The notes under the pieces: generated by a model
The model's database searches: none
Told to the model about the DNA's origin: nothing
The model's input: only the letters and a program-made list of their open reading frames with translations
Origin: CAZVWV01 sp964631745
GTDB taxonomy: Bacteria; Bdellovibrionota_C; UBA2361; JBGSMV01
Assembly: GCA_964631745.1 (NCBI GenBank)
Contig: CAZVWV010000076.1
Location: 1 to 18,490, forward strand
Direction: 5' to 3'
Length of the DNA stretch: 18,490 nt
Translations under genes and position numbers: made by a program
In this document: one piece after another, positions 1-7,515 of the stretch
Layout: every line of letters starts with the position of its first letter
Position numbering within the stretch: the first letter of the stretch is position 1

Positions 1-297
1 GGTCATGCAGCCGATGTCTGAGACCTCTATGCGTGGATGGTAGCCCATGTGTGTGCGTTAGCTCTCTAAAATGCAGTGCAGAGCTCCCCTATGGCACTGG
101 GGAGTGTGGGCACTGGGTTTAAGTTACTGGGGGGCGTTGTTGTTACCCCTTAGTAATTAATCGTGGATTTTTTAAGAATGTTGCGTGGGGTGGGGGAGTT
201 TTTTTGATTTATTTTGATTTTTTGTTGCGCATGGTCTCTGAGCAAAAAAGTGGGCGCCCTTTATTATTATGCGCCTACATTGTAGGTTGGGATTGCT
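1..297. other. Leader/intergenic region upstream of prfC
   Basis: No protein gene is supported here. The stretch is G/T-rich on the plus strand, with T-runs near 198-225. A 6-bp hairpin (CTCCCC 84-89 with GGGGAG 99-104) lies in the first half. Just before prfC are two small stems that share bases and so exclude each other: 251-257 with 271-277 (one G-T pair), and 274-278 with 282-286. The second covers the purine-rich segment that would serve as the prfC ribosome site. No promoter is clear enough to call. Confidence 0.5.
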
Positions 298-1911
298 ATG
301 GACGATGAAAAAACTATTAAAGGACTTATTGCCGCTGAGACTGCGCTTCGACGCACTTTTGCAATTATTAGCCATCCAGATGCTGGGAAGACCACTCTTA
401 CCGAAAAGCTCCTGCTTTATGCCGGGATGATTCGCACTGCCGGTATGGTGCACGGTAGAAAAACAGCAAAGCATGTTAGCTCGGATTGGATGGCTATGGA
501 GCGGGAACGGGGCATTTCGATCACCTCCTCCGCTATGCAGTTTCGCTACAAAGGTGTTGTCATAAACGTTTTGGATACCCCTGGTCACCAGGATTTTTCA
601 GAGGATACCTATCGCACATTAACCGCGGCCGATAGCGCCGTGATGGTGATCGATGCCGGAAAAGGCGTCGAGGCGCAAACTCGCAAGCTCTTTGCTGTGT
701 GTCGCATGCGTAACACCCCTATTCTTACCTTTATTAACAAGATGGACATGCCGGGGCGGGAGCCTCTTTCGCTGCTGTCAGAAGTCGAAGACGTTTTGAA
801 GATTCACGCCGCGCCGGTCAACTGGCCCATCGGATCCGGACGTGATTTTTGTGGCGTTGTAGATCTGCGCACCGAGGAGGTAATTCTGTTCGATGCCACT
901 CAAACGAATGGCGCTCACCTAACTCATGGCAGCCGCGTCCCGTTATCCGAGATCAATGAGTCGCATATGCGGCCCGATCAATTATCGCAGTTAAAAGACG
1001 ACCTCGCATTAATTGCGGAAGCTGGAAATAAATTCGACTTGGCTAGCTTTCTAGCTGGCAAGATCACTCCAGTATTTTTCGGTTCAGCATTAACAAATTT
1101 TGGTATCGAGCCGTTTTTCGATTCCTTTGCTGCCTTGGCGCCCTGCCCCAAATCTCGGCCTGCCACGGAGTCAGCTAGCGGCGCTCCGATCTTAATAGAT
1201 CCGGTGGAAGAAGGCTTTGCCGCCTACGTCTTTAAGATTCAGGCTAATATGAACCCGCGCCACCGCGACAGCATGGCATTCCTTAGAGTTTGCGCAGGTC
1301 GTTTTGAGCGCGACCTAATGGTAAAACACGGCTCCCAAAAAAAAGAAGTCAGGCTTTCGCGCTCGCACAGCATGTTCGGCGGTGAACGCACCACGCTAGA
1401 TGTTGCATATCCAGGAGACATTATCGGTGTGGTAAACCCAGGGCAATTTGCAATCGGTGACACCGTGTCTGAGCGTGGCGGCTTTAACTTTCAGCCTATG
1501 CCGAGATTTTCCCCAGAGGTGGTAGCAGAACTTCGCCCCTTAGATGCCGGACGCAAAAAGGCCTTTGACAAAGGCGTACAACAACTAAGCGATGAAGGTG
1601 CCATCTTAGTGCTAAAAACCAGAGATAAAATGCAAACCCGTCTATTAATAGCAGCCGTAGGTCAGCTACAGTTTGAAGTGATCCAGTACCGCCTCGCAAA
1701 CGAATACGGCGTGCGCTCTGAGCTTTCGATGCTTCCATTTAAGGCCGGTGCCTGGCTTAAAGGGGATCCGGCCTCATTCGCACTTCCCTCCGGCACAATG
1801 CTGGCCGAGGACCAAAAAGGCCAGATCGTATTTCTGTATTCACTTGAATGGGAGCGCCGCGTAGCGCTTGAAAGAAATATCCATCATCAACTTTTGGATT
1901 TCGTGCAGTAG
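298..1911 (+). CDS. prfC: Peptide chain release factor 3 (RF3)
   Basis: RF3 is a cytoplasmic translational GTPase that recycles RF1/RF2 from the ribosome after peptide release. At 537 residues it matches the usual length (about 530). The GTPase motifs are in order: P-loop SHPDAGKT at 25-32, switch I RGISIT at 71-76, DTPGH at 93-97 and NKMD at 147-150. Further on are the RF3 signatures VFKIQANM (about 310-317) and an AVGQLQFEV segment near 451-459, as expected for domains II and III. The P-loop segment RRTFAIISHPDAGKTT is closer to RF3 than to EF-G. The ATG at 298 leaves an N-terminal extension similar to that of known RF3 proteins. The ribosome site is weak (AGGTTGGGA, about 284-292). It stands alone, 113 bases before the channel gene. 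Confidence 0.96.
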   Translation: MDDEKTIKGLIAAETALRRTFAIISHPDAGKTTLTEKLLLYAGMIRTAGMVHGRKTAKHVSSDWMAMERERGISITSSAMQFRYKGVVINVLDTPGHQDFSEDTYRTLTAADSAVMVIDAGKGVEAQTRKLFAVCRMRNTPILTFINKMDMPGREPLSLLSEVEDVLKIHAAPVNWPIGSGRDFCGVVDLRTEEVILFDATQTNGAHLTHGSRVPLSEINESHMRPDQLSQLKDDLALIAEAGNKFDLASFLAGKITPVFFGSALTNFGIEPFFDSFAALAPCPKSRPATESASGAPILIDPVEEGFAAYVFKIQANMNPRHRDSMAFLRVCAGRFERDLMVKHGSQKKEVRLSRSHSMFGGERTTLDVAYPGDIIGVVNPGQFAIGDTVSERGGFNFQPMPRFSPEVVAELRPLDAGRKKAFDKGVQQLSDEGAILVLKTRDKMQTRLLIAAVGQLQFEVIQYRLANEYGVRSELSMLPFKAGAWLKGDPASFALPSGTMLAEDQKGQIVFLYSLEWERRVALERNIHHQLLDFVQ

Positions 1912-1966
1912 CTAGTTCCAGCTTGGGAGCAGTGCTGCGACATCCCAAAAACACTCTAGGCGGCCG

Positions 1967-1979
1967 ACATTAGTAATGT
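1967..1979. promoter_or_regulatory. Small dyad upstream of the aquaporin gene
   Basis: ACATT-AGT-AATGT is a perfect 5-bp inverted repeat with a 3-base centre, 46 bases before the channel start. A weak -10-like TAGAAT follows at 2002-2007, so the dyad would sit where an operator could act. This is position and symmetry only; a dyad this short can occur by chance. Confidence 0.2.
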
Positions 1980-2024
1980 TATCTACATAAGTCATTGTAA
2001 TTAGAATTTAGCCGAAGGAGCCTT

Positions 2025-2639
2025 ATGCGAAACTATCTTACAGAAGCAATCGGAACTTTCTTCTTGGTACTAGCAGTCTGTTTTACCGGAAATCCCCTTG
2101 CTATCGGATTAATGCTAGCAGTTATGGTGTATATCGGCGGGCACATCTCCGGCGGGCACTATAATCCTGCCGTCTCTTTGGCTGTCTTTTTTCGCAAGGG
2201 TCTTAGCTCCCAGAGCTTAGTGGGGTACTGGGCCTCACAAATAATCGGCGCATTTTTAGCAGCCATGGTCTTTTACATAATCTCACACAAAACTTTCGTG
2301 CCTATGCCGGGTGTGGGCTACTCTTTTCAATCAGCTCTCATTCTTGAGCTTCTTTGCACCTTTGCGCTTGCGCTGGTTGTACTAACCGTGGCGACCGCCT
2401 CAAAACTTAAAGGAAACTATGTATACGGGTTCGCCATCGGACTCACAGTAACAAGCGCCGCATTTATAGCCGGACCGATCTCCGGCGGCGCTTTCAATCC
2501 CGCCGTGGCGCTCGGACCGATCATACTGGATGCCATGTTGGGCGGAAGTGGACTTGCGAATTTGCTGTTATACATACTTGGACCACTTGCGGGCGGCGCC
2601 CTGGCGGCCTTTGTGTTTGGGTATATTAATAACGAGTGA
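2025..2639 (+). CDS. Aquaporin/MIP-family channel with an unusual selectivity filter
   Basis: This is a six-helix major intrinsic protein that would carry water or small neutral solutes across the inner membrane. The 204 residues are compact for the family (AqpZ is about 231). Both half-helix motifs are present: NPA at 47-49 within GGHISGGHYNPAVS and NPA at 158-160 within GGAFNPAVALG. The residue after the second NPA, normally the filter arginine, is Val161. By counting from the NPA motifs, the other filter positions look like Ile27 (usually Phe) and Ala146 (usually His). The pore should therefore be wider and more hydrophobic than a strict water channel, so I do not name it AqpZ or GlpF. A good AAGGAG (2015-2020) fixes the ATG. 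Its 3' end converges on folP with 8 bases between them. Confidence 0.9.
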   Translation: MRNYLTEAIGTFFLVLAVCFTGNPLAIGLMLAVMVYIGGHISGGHYNPAVSLAVFFRKGLSSQSLVGYWASQIIGAFLAAMVFYIISHKTFVPMPGVGYSFQSALILELLCTFALALVVLTVATASKLKGNYVYGFAIGLTVTSAAFIAGPISGGAFNPAVALGPIILDAMLGGSGLANLLLYILGPLAGGALAAFVFGYINNE

Positions 2640-2647
2640 TACCCGGC

Positions 2648-3430
2648 CTAGCGTAATTCTTGACGGTGAAGCCTGATCTCGTGTGCCCGAATATATTGCG
2701 GAATTTCCCCCGCGCTCTGAATCCAAACCCTTTTAGCCAAGGCGACCGAGGCTGCGTCTCGATCTTTTGGCGAGCGTTCTGAGGCTGCCCGCAAAAATCC
2801 CTTTCTGGACGCAGCTAACATTAGCGGAAACCCAAGTTCTTGCAGCTCACCGAATCGTTCTGCCACTGAAAAGGAATCACTAGGGTCATCGCTCAAGAAA
2901 GCTCCCATGCCTGGGTCCAAGATGATCTGCTCTCGGGTGAGCCCGCACGCCAAAGCTTGCGCGGCGCTCTTCTTCAGAACGTTCTTGATGTTATGCAGAA
3001 TATCACCTGATTCTCTTTCAGAAAATTCATGCGGCCTATTACAACGCGAGTACATCAGAACAACCTTGGCTGGCTTACCCTTTAGGGTCGACAAGAGTTC
3101 AAGATTGCGACCACCCGAAACATCATTAATCATGAGCGCGCCAAGGGCGAGCGCTTGACGACCTACTTCAGCCTGGTGCGTATCAACCGAATATGGAATG
3201 CCCTCCGCCTGAAGCACCCTTGCAACAGGCTCAATTCGTCGCCATTCCTCCGAAGCACCCACACAAACAGATCCCGGTCTAGTAGAGTCGCCCCCAATCT
3301 CCACCAAAGCAGCCCCATCACCAATTAATTTCCGAGCATGCTCCAAAGCTTTTTCGGGCTCTAAGAACTCGCCACCATCCGAAAAGCTATCAGGCGTTAA
3401 ATTTAAGACGCCTACCAATTTTGGTATCAT
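2648..3430 (-). CDS. folP: Dihydropteroate synthase
   Basis: This folate-pathway enzyme condenses p-aminobenzoate with 6-hydroxymethyl-dihydropterin diphosphate in the cytoplasm and is the sulfonamide target. The 260 residues span the full TIM-barrel. Signatures in order: VLNLTPDSFSDGG (8-20), EIGGDSTRPGS (44-54), SVDT (81-84), INDVSGG (101-107), IILDPGMGAF (169-178), SRKGF (208-212) and the terminal RxH phosphate-binding pair (R248, H250). The Phe and Pro in the first two loops, whose changes give sulfonamide resistance, are unaltered. The usual LMH motif reads LMY (125-127). It is the last gene of the minus-strand operon, 4 bases after the VKOR-DsbA stop, so translation is probably coupled. 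The pairing with thiol oxidation genes has no obvious metabolic link. Confidence 0.96.
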   Translation of the reverse strand: MIPKLVGVLNLTPDSFSDGGEFLEPEKALEHARKLIGDGAALVEIGGDSTRPGSVCVGASEEWRRIEPVARVLQAEGIPYSVDTHQAEVGRQALALGALMINDVSGGRNLELLSTLKGKPAKVVLMYSRCNRPHEFSERESGDILHNIKNVLKKSAAQALACGLTREQIILDPGMGAFLSDDPSDSFSVAERFGELQELGFPLMLAASRKGFLRAASERSPKDRDAASVALAKRVWIQSAGEIPQYIRAHEIRLHRQELR

Positions 3431-3434
3431 ACGA

Positions 3435-4709
3435 TCAGTGCGGTAGCAATGATTTGAAGATTTCAGTTAACACTTCCGGAGCGGGCATCTCTACCCTCTT
3501 ACCGTTTATCCAAACACTGGGGGTGCCTTCGACGCCAAGCTTGGTGCCCTGCTCGATATCAGAACGAATCTTCTCTAAATGTCTTCCCGATTCGACACAA
3601 GATTTTTGCGCTTCTAAGTCCAGACCTAAAACTTCAGAATCTTTATATATCCTATCCTGCAGTTCCTTAATTTCCAGCTTCTCTTCAAAGCTCTGGTTAG
3701 CGAACAAGAAAGAGGTAGCCTCCCAGAACTTTCCCTGCTCGCCGGCGCATCTCGCGAACTGAGCCGCAAAGCAGGCATGCTTATGAAACACCCTGTGAAT
3801 ATAGGGGTTACAGGCGTTATCTATGGGAAAATTCTTAAAGGTAAAGCTGATCTTGTCGGCCAGCTGCAACTTGCCTATTAGCTCTTCTAGTTCCCCTGCA
3901 AGCCGACGGCAAGCAGGGCACTCAAAGTCCGAAAACTCCACAATCTGAATGGGCTTGTTGTCGTCTCCAATTCTAAAGTCAGCGCTTAGCATGCTCTCTG
4001 ATTGCGATTCAAACACCGTGGGAGGAGCGGACCTCCAGGCATCCACAGCCCCTTTTGCAGCCTCCCCGTACTCTTTAGTTTGGGCGCTTGGCAAAATATA
4101 ATTTATCAGAAAAAAATCTGGGAGCGACCTTATCATGAAAAACGAAACCACAACGAACACGAATCCAGCGTTTCCGATGATGCGCCTTTCGGTGTCACTC
4201 GAAAACGGCAACGTTAAGCCCCCCAGCAGGGAAGTGAATCCGTTACCCAACCTGTCCAAGAAGTTATAGTGAGACGGTAACCGGTACGAAAATACAAATA
4301 GACCGATATTAACTAAATACATCCCCAGGCATACCAAGCAAAGCGTGCCGATCAATACTTCTGAAACATAGAAAAGGAAAAGGGAAACAAGCATGGCCAT
4401 GGTCGACAAGAAGCTGAATACCCCTGAAAAGACTCGATCGGAAACGAAGCGATCGCTGCGCGCAAACTGCCCAAAGACAAATAGAAATAGATAAAATGCA
4501 AGCCCATAGGAAGCGATCGGAACACCGAACAAACTAGACCATTTGCTCTGATTAACCGCATCGCAATTAAAACTAGCATTAATATTGCAAAATGATTTTC
4601 CTAACTCTAAGCCGGAATTAGCGGCCACGTGCTCATAAAGAGAGACCACACTGAGCGCCACGCCCAAGAAGGCAAGTATCGACAATACGCTTTGATGTTT
4701 TTTATTCAT
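3435..4709 (-). CDS. VKOR-DsbA fusion: membrane disulfide-forming thiol oxidoreductase
   Basis: This 424-residue fusion puts a quinone-reducing enzyme and its disulfide donor in one chain. Residues 1-145 are a VKOR domain with several membrane helices, the paired loop cysteines C41 and C49, the conserved GVPIASYG segment (62-69) and the active-site C124-L-V-C127. A further membrane segment lies at about 182-203. Residues 250-424 form a DsbA-like thioredoxin domain with CPAC (264-267) and the cis-proline loop GTPS (P397). Extra cysteines C300, C313 and C321 fit the family pattern. The expected role is oxidising exported proteins and passing electrons to quinone, replacing DsbA plus DsbB. The start overlaps the upstream gene's stop by 8 bases, consistent with coupled translation. 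No separate dsbA/dsbB gene is in the window. Confidence 0.93.
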   Translation of the reverse strand: MNKKHQSVLSILAFLGVALSVVSLYEHVAANSGLELGKSFCNINASFNCDAVNQSKWSSLFGVPIASYGLAFYLFLFVFGQFARSDRFVSDRVFSGVFSFLSTMAMLVSLFLFYVSEVLIGTLCLVCLGMYLVNIGLFVFSYRLPSHYNFLDRLGNGFTSLLGGLTLPFSSDTERRIIGNAGFVFVVVSFFMIRSLPDFFLINYILPSAQTKEYGEAAKGAVDAWRSAPPTVFESQSESMLSADFRIGDDNKPIQIVEFSDFECPACRRLAGELEELIGKLQLADKISFTFKNFPIDNACNPYIHRVFHKHACFAAQFARCAGEQGKFWEATSFLFANQSFEEKLEIKELQDRIYKDSEVLGLDLEAQKSCVESGRHLEKIRSDIEQGTKLGVEGTPSVWINGKRVEMPAPEVLTEIFKSLLPH

Positions 4710-6279
4710 ACTTAAACACAGCTGCTACGTTATCTTTGAAAACCATGGGAAGCTCCCGGCTCTTCTCTAAATACTGCTCGAACGATGAATCTTTGGTGCT
4801 TAACATCAAATGCGTGGCTTTGACCGATTTCAAAAAGCTCTTCCATTCTCCTAAGGTTCTAACGTTCTCCATATATGATCTATGAAAAGCTTCTCCAATT
4901 AAAGTATTGCGGTCATCAATTATGGCGTTAACCTTACCTTCTCCCAAAAAAGTAATAAAGCCTCCCCAGTCTGGAGTTGCCACTACCACAAAATCCCCTG
5001 AATTACTCTGCTTTTGGGCCTCCAAGAGATAAGCGGTGGCCCCGTATGGGAAGCGTTCAGACGGTGGACCCCAAGGGCCTTTAAAGAACCCGATCTGGCC
5101 TTGGTAAATCACACCGTACCAGAGCCACACCCCTAGCAGAACAATTACTAAGCGTCCCATGTTCGTGCGGCCCTCGCGCATTTCTAAACGGCTCAGATAC
5201 GGCGATAGACTTTGCAGAGTTTGCATTCTCGCCGATAAGGTATTCAAAACCAGAGCAAGCGCCTCTGTAAGCGGAACGGCCATCGCAATCCCCAGAAACG
5301 GAAAGATGCGCACAGCGTTAAAACTCATGTTAAACAGAAGCGCCAAACTTATAAGTTCAAAAGCTCCCCATCCAAGTTTGCGCTCCCGATCAAGCCATAA
5401 CGCCAGGGCGATACAAGCCAGAGATAATTTCACTAAGTTTCCGACGAACTCTTTAAAATCTGGGCTGTGCCATTCCTCGTGTAAGTTCATGAAGTACTCG
5501 CTCTGACCGAGGCTCAAGATACTCTGGTGTAGATCTCCCATGTAAGGGTTCACAAAAGTGGCAAGCAAACAAAGTAGTAAAGCCAGCAGGAGCTTTCTGC
5601 GTAAACCGTCTACCAAGACCCAGTTATTCCTAAGAAGGAATAGATCAAGTTCCCCTGCAATCAACAAGAGCGCCATCATCACAAGCCCCATGATGAAACT
5701 GGGGTGAATATTAGCCCAAACCAGAAAAGTTAAAGTAATAGCAGCTATGCTTTTGTTTGAGATAATGCATCTTCCCGAGCGCGCATTGCGAAGAACGTCG
5801 TATAGCCAGATTATAACGATCGAGAAAAAGAAAAAACTTAGCGGCACCGGGCGCAAAATGAAATGCACCTGTCCTAATTTAAAGGCGACCACCATGGCCG
5901 CCGCTGAAAGTAGTTTGTATCCACTAATACGGGCAACCGCTGAATAGAGCACTACAAAATATGTGACGCCAATGGCTGAGATAATAAAAAGATAAAGCGC
6001 CGGCCAGCCTCCTGCCTTGAAGGACAGAAACAGAATAAGATCGCTCAACCATTGATCTGACACCCAGGCTCGCGGAACCGCAGAGGCAAGAAACGGATCG
6101 ATTTTAGGAACGCTGCCGTTTAGCCAAATATACTCACCGGACTTAAGATGCCAGCCCACCCCAGGGTCGCGGGCAAAGTCCGGGAAAACCTGTAAGGTTA
6201 AAGTGACAAGACACAAAGCTACCAGCGCATCGGCCAGACCCAGCGGCCTGCTGAGCTTGTTGAACAAGGATTTTAACAC
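4702..6279 (-). CDS. Polytopic membrane protein, GT-C glycosyltransferase-like
   Basis: A 525-residue protein with about ten hydrophobic segments between residues 18 and 400, then a soluble C-terminal domain of about 110 residues. The first extracytoplasmic loop has an acidic/aromatic pattern (RDPGVGWHLKSGEY, 37-50, then PKIDPF and WVSDQWLSDL). This resembles large uncharacterised membrane families related to GT-C lipid-linked sugar transferases. The C-terminal part (DWGGF, then IDDRN) also fits that group. I infer a possible envelope glycosylation role; no substrate can be assigned. The reading frame begins with GTG at 6279; an ATG 4 bases upstream is in another frame, and no clear ribosome site is visible, so the start is uncertain. 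First gene of the operon with VKOR-DsbA and folP. Confidence 0.75.
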   Translation of the reverse strand: MLKSLFNKLSRPLGLADALVALCLVTLTLQVFPDFARDPGVGWHLKSGEYIWLNGSVPKIDPFLASAVPRAWVSDQWLSDLILFLSFKAGGWPALYLFIISAIGVTYFVVLYSAVARISGYKLLSAAAMVVAFKLGQVHFILRPVPLSFFFFSIVIIWLYDVLRNARSGRCIISNKSIAAITLTFLVWANIHPSFIMGLVMMALLLIAGELDLFLLRNNWVLVDGLRRKLLLALLLCLLATFVNPYMGDLHQSILSLGQSEYFMNLHEEWHSPDFKEFVGNLVKLSLACIALALWLDRERKLGWGAFELISLALLFNMSFNAVRIFPFLGIAMAVPLTEALALVLNTLSARMQTLQSLSPYLSRLEMREGRTNMGRLVIVLLGVWLWYGVIYQGQIGFFKGPWGPPSERFPYGATAYLLEAQKQSNSGDFVVVATPDWGGFITFLGEGKVNAIIDDRNTLIGEAFHRSYMENVRTLGEWKSFLKSVKATHLMLSTKDSSFEQYLEKSRELPMVFKDNVAAVFKYE

Positions 6280-6488
6280 ACATGAATTCTATGGAGCTCA
6301 CGGGAGCTTGGCAACGGCATAATAATCTGCGCCTTTTACTTGCCAGAGTTGTGGAGAATCGGCGATCCTCCTAGCCAGGCATGTCTACGCCGTTTTTGAA
6401 AAGCTGTGCCAGATGACGGAACGCTTGGGCTTGATGTCACCAGTGGCGTAGTTAAATTTAGCTAAGATTATTTGTCGGTGGGCGCATT
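6280..6488. promoter_or_regulatory. Divergent intergenic region between the membrane operon and the SGNH gene
   Basis: The two transcripts diverge here, so promoters for both should lie in these 209 bases. On the plus strand a weak sigma70-like pair is visible: TTGATG at 6431-6436 and TAAATT at 6453-6458, 16 bases apart, about 30 bases before the SGNH start. No convincing minus-strand promoter was found. Confidence 0.35.
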
Positions 6489-7286
6489 ATGAGAATTTCA
6501 GGCAAGCAGTTCCGGATCATTTTTCTCATTATCTCAATCCTCACAGCCTCGAGCTTTCTCCCCTATCCTACCCAACTAATCCGCACCCTCGCGAGCCCGA
6601 CTGATAAACCCACGCTGCAAATACTGATGATTGGCAACAGCTTCACTTTTGGACAAAACATGCCTTCTATTTTGGAGCAGATCCTAATTCAGTCCAATCA
6701 CCCTTCCCAAGTCGAAATGGTGGCGCCTCCCGGCCAGTATCTGGATTGGCACGCCACTAACCCGGCCACACTTACTGCTCTACAATCCAAGCATTGGAAT
6801 GTTGTGATACTCCAAGACTGCAGCACCTGCCCACTTGAGTTTCGGGATTATTTTGAAAGTGGTGTAAAAAAAATGGTACAGGCAGTAAGGAGCGCCGGGG
6901 CGACTCCTCTATTGTTTGAGACCTGGAGCGATAAAGGGCTCGTTCAAGATCAGCAGATTATTACGGCTGAGTATAGACGGCTTGGAATTGAGCTGGATCT
7001 GCCCGTAGTCCCAGTAGGACAAGTTTGGGCCCAGGCGCAAGCTCTGCGACCTAGCCTCAATTTATATGCCAACGATAACCATCATGCGGGAGCGGAAGGG
7101 GCTTTACTTACTGCGTATACATTTGCGGCGTTTCTTTATCCGGGGAAGGTACACTTGTTGGCCGGCCTGCGGAGAGAGCCGCGTTATTTCTATGAAATAT
7201 TTCTTCCGGCTGATAAGCCATTGGCAGCAGCCAGCGAGACCAATTCATTTTTGCTCCGAACTGCGAATGCCAAGAAGTTCCACTAA
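6489..7286 (+). CDS. Secreted or membrane-anchored SGNH/GDSL-family hydrolase
   Basis: A 265-residue protein with an N-terminal hydrophobic segment (about 8-24) that could be a signal peptide or anchor; there is no lipobox. The SGNH blocks are visible: the nucleophile in MIGNSFT (Ser51), a PPGQ turn (80-83), WNVVILQD (103-110) and the C-terminal D196-N-H-H199 that supplies the catalytic Asp/His. The fold carries esterases, lipases and carbohydrate deacetylases; which reaction applies cannot be read from sequence. The ribosome site is weak (GGTGGG). It is monocistronic, between two minus-strand blocks. The stop codon lies at the edge of a dispersed repeat, so the original C-terminus may have been cut or altered by that insertion. 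Confidence 0.8.
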   Translation: MRISGKQFRIIFLIISILTASSFLPYPTQLIRTLASPTDKPTLQILMIGNSFTFGQNMPSILEQILIQSNHPSQVEMVAPPGQYLDWHATNPATLTALQSKHWNVVILQDCSTCPLEFRDYFESGVKKMVQAVRSAGATPLLFETWSDKGLVQDQQIITAEYRRLGIELDLPVVPVGQVWAQAQALRPSLNLYANDNHHAGAEGALLTAYTFAAFLYPGKVHLLAGLRREPRYFYEIFLPADKPLAAASETNSFLLRTANAKKFH

Positions 7287-7424
7287 ATCTTAGGCCGATA
7301 GGCAGCACCAAGTGCGAGCAAGGGGTGGCTTCGCCCTAACCTGTAGTGCCACTATCAACATTGGCGGACGGGTCGTCCGCGCTACATAATATCTCGTGCT
7401 TTACCCGGGGTGTTTGAGCAATTG
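7286..7424. repeat. Dispersed repeat copy B (core and right arm)
   Basis: This segment aligns nearly without gaps to 16662-16801. Shared blocks include CTTAGGCCGATAG, GTGCGAGCA, CGCCCTAA, GTGCCACTAT in related form, GCTACATAATATCTCGTGCT and TTACCC..GTTTGAGCAATT. It has only the core and right arm of the longer copy; the left arm is absent where the SGNH gene ends. An internal stem (7364-7370 with 7374-7380) is preserved relative to the other copy by paired changes. No protein is encoded. It looks like a MITE- or REP-like element. Confidence 0.85.
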
Positions 7425-7445
7425 TCCTAGAAAGAGCAGTTGAAC

Positions 7446-7478
7446 ATATGTCGAAATTGCACCGCAATTCCGACATAT
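7446..7478 (-). terminator. Hairpin downstream of tkt
   Basis: Two 15-base arms (7446-7460 and 7464-7478) pair with a single mismatch around a 3-base loop. The structure lies 38 bases beyond the transketolase stop on the minus strand. There is no T-run after it, so it is a poor match to an intrinsic terminator. It could instead protect the mRNA 3' end or be part of the repeat cluster in this spacer. Confidence 0.4.
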
Positions 7479-7515
7479 AGACAACAAATTACGGGATCTA
7501 ACCCGGGCAATTAAT

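Noticed and set aside
172..588. 138-codon minus-strand open frame over the prfC start
   Set aside because: Antisense to the P-loop region of prfC; composition is not protein-like.
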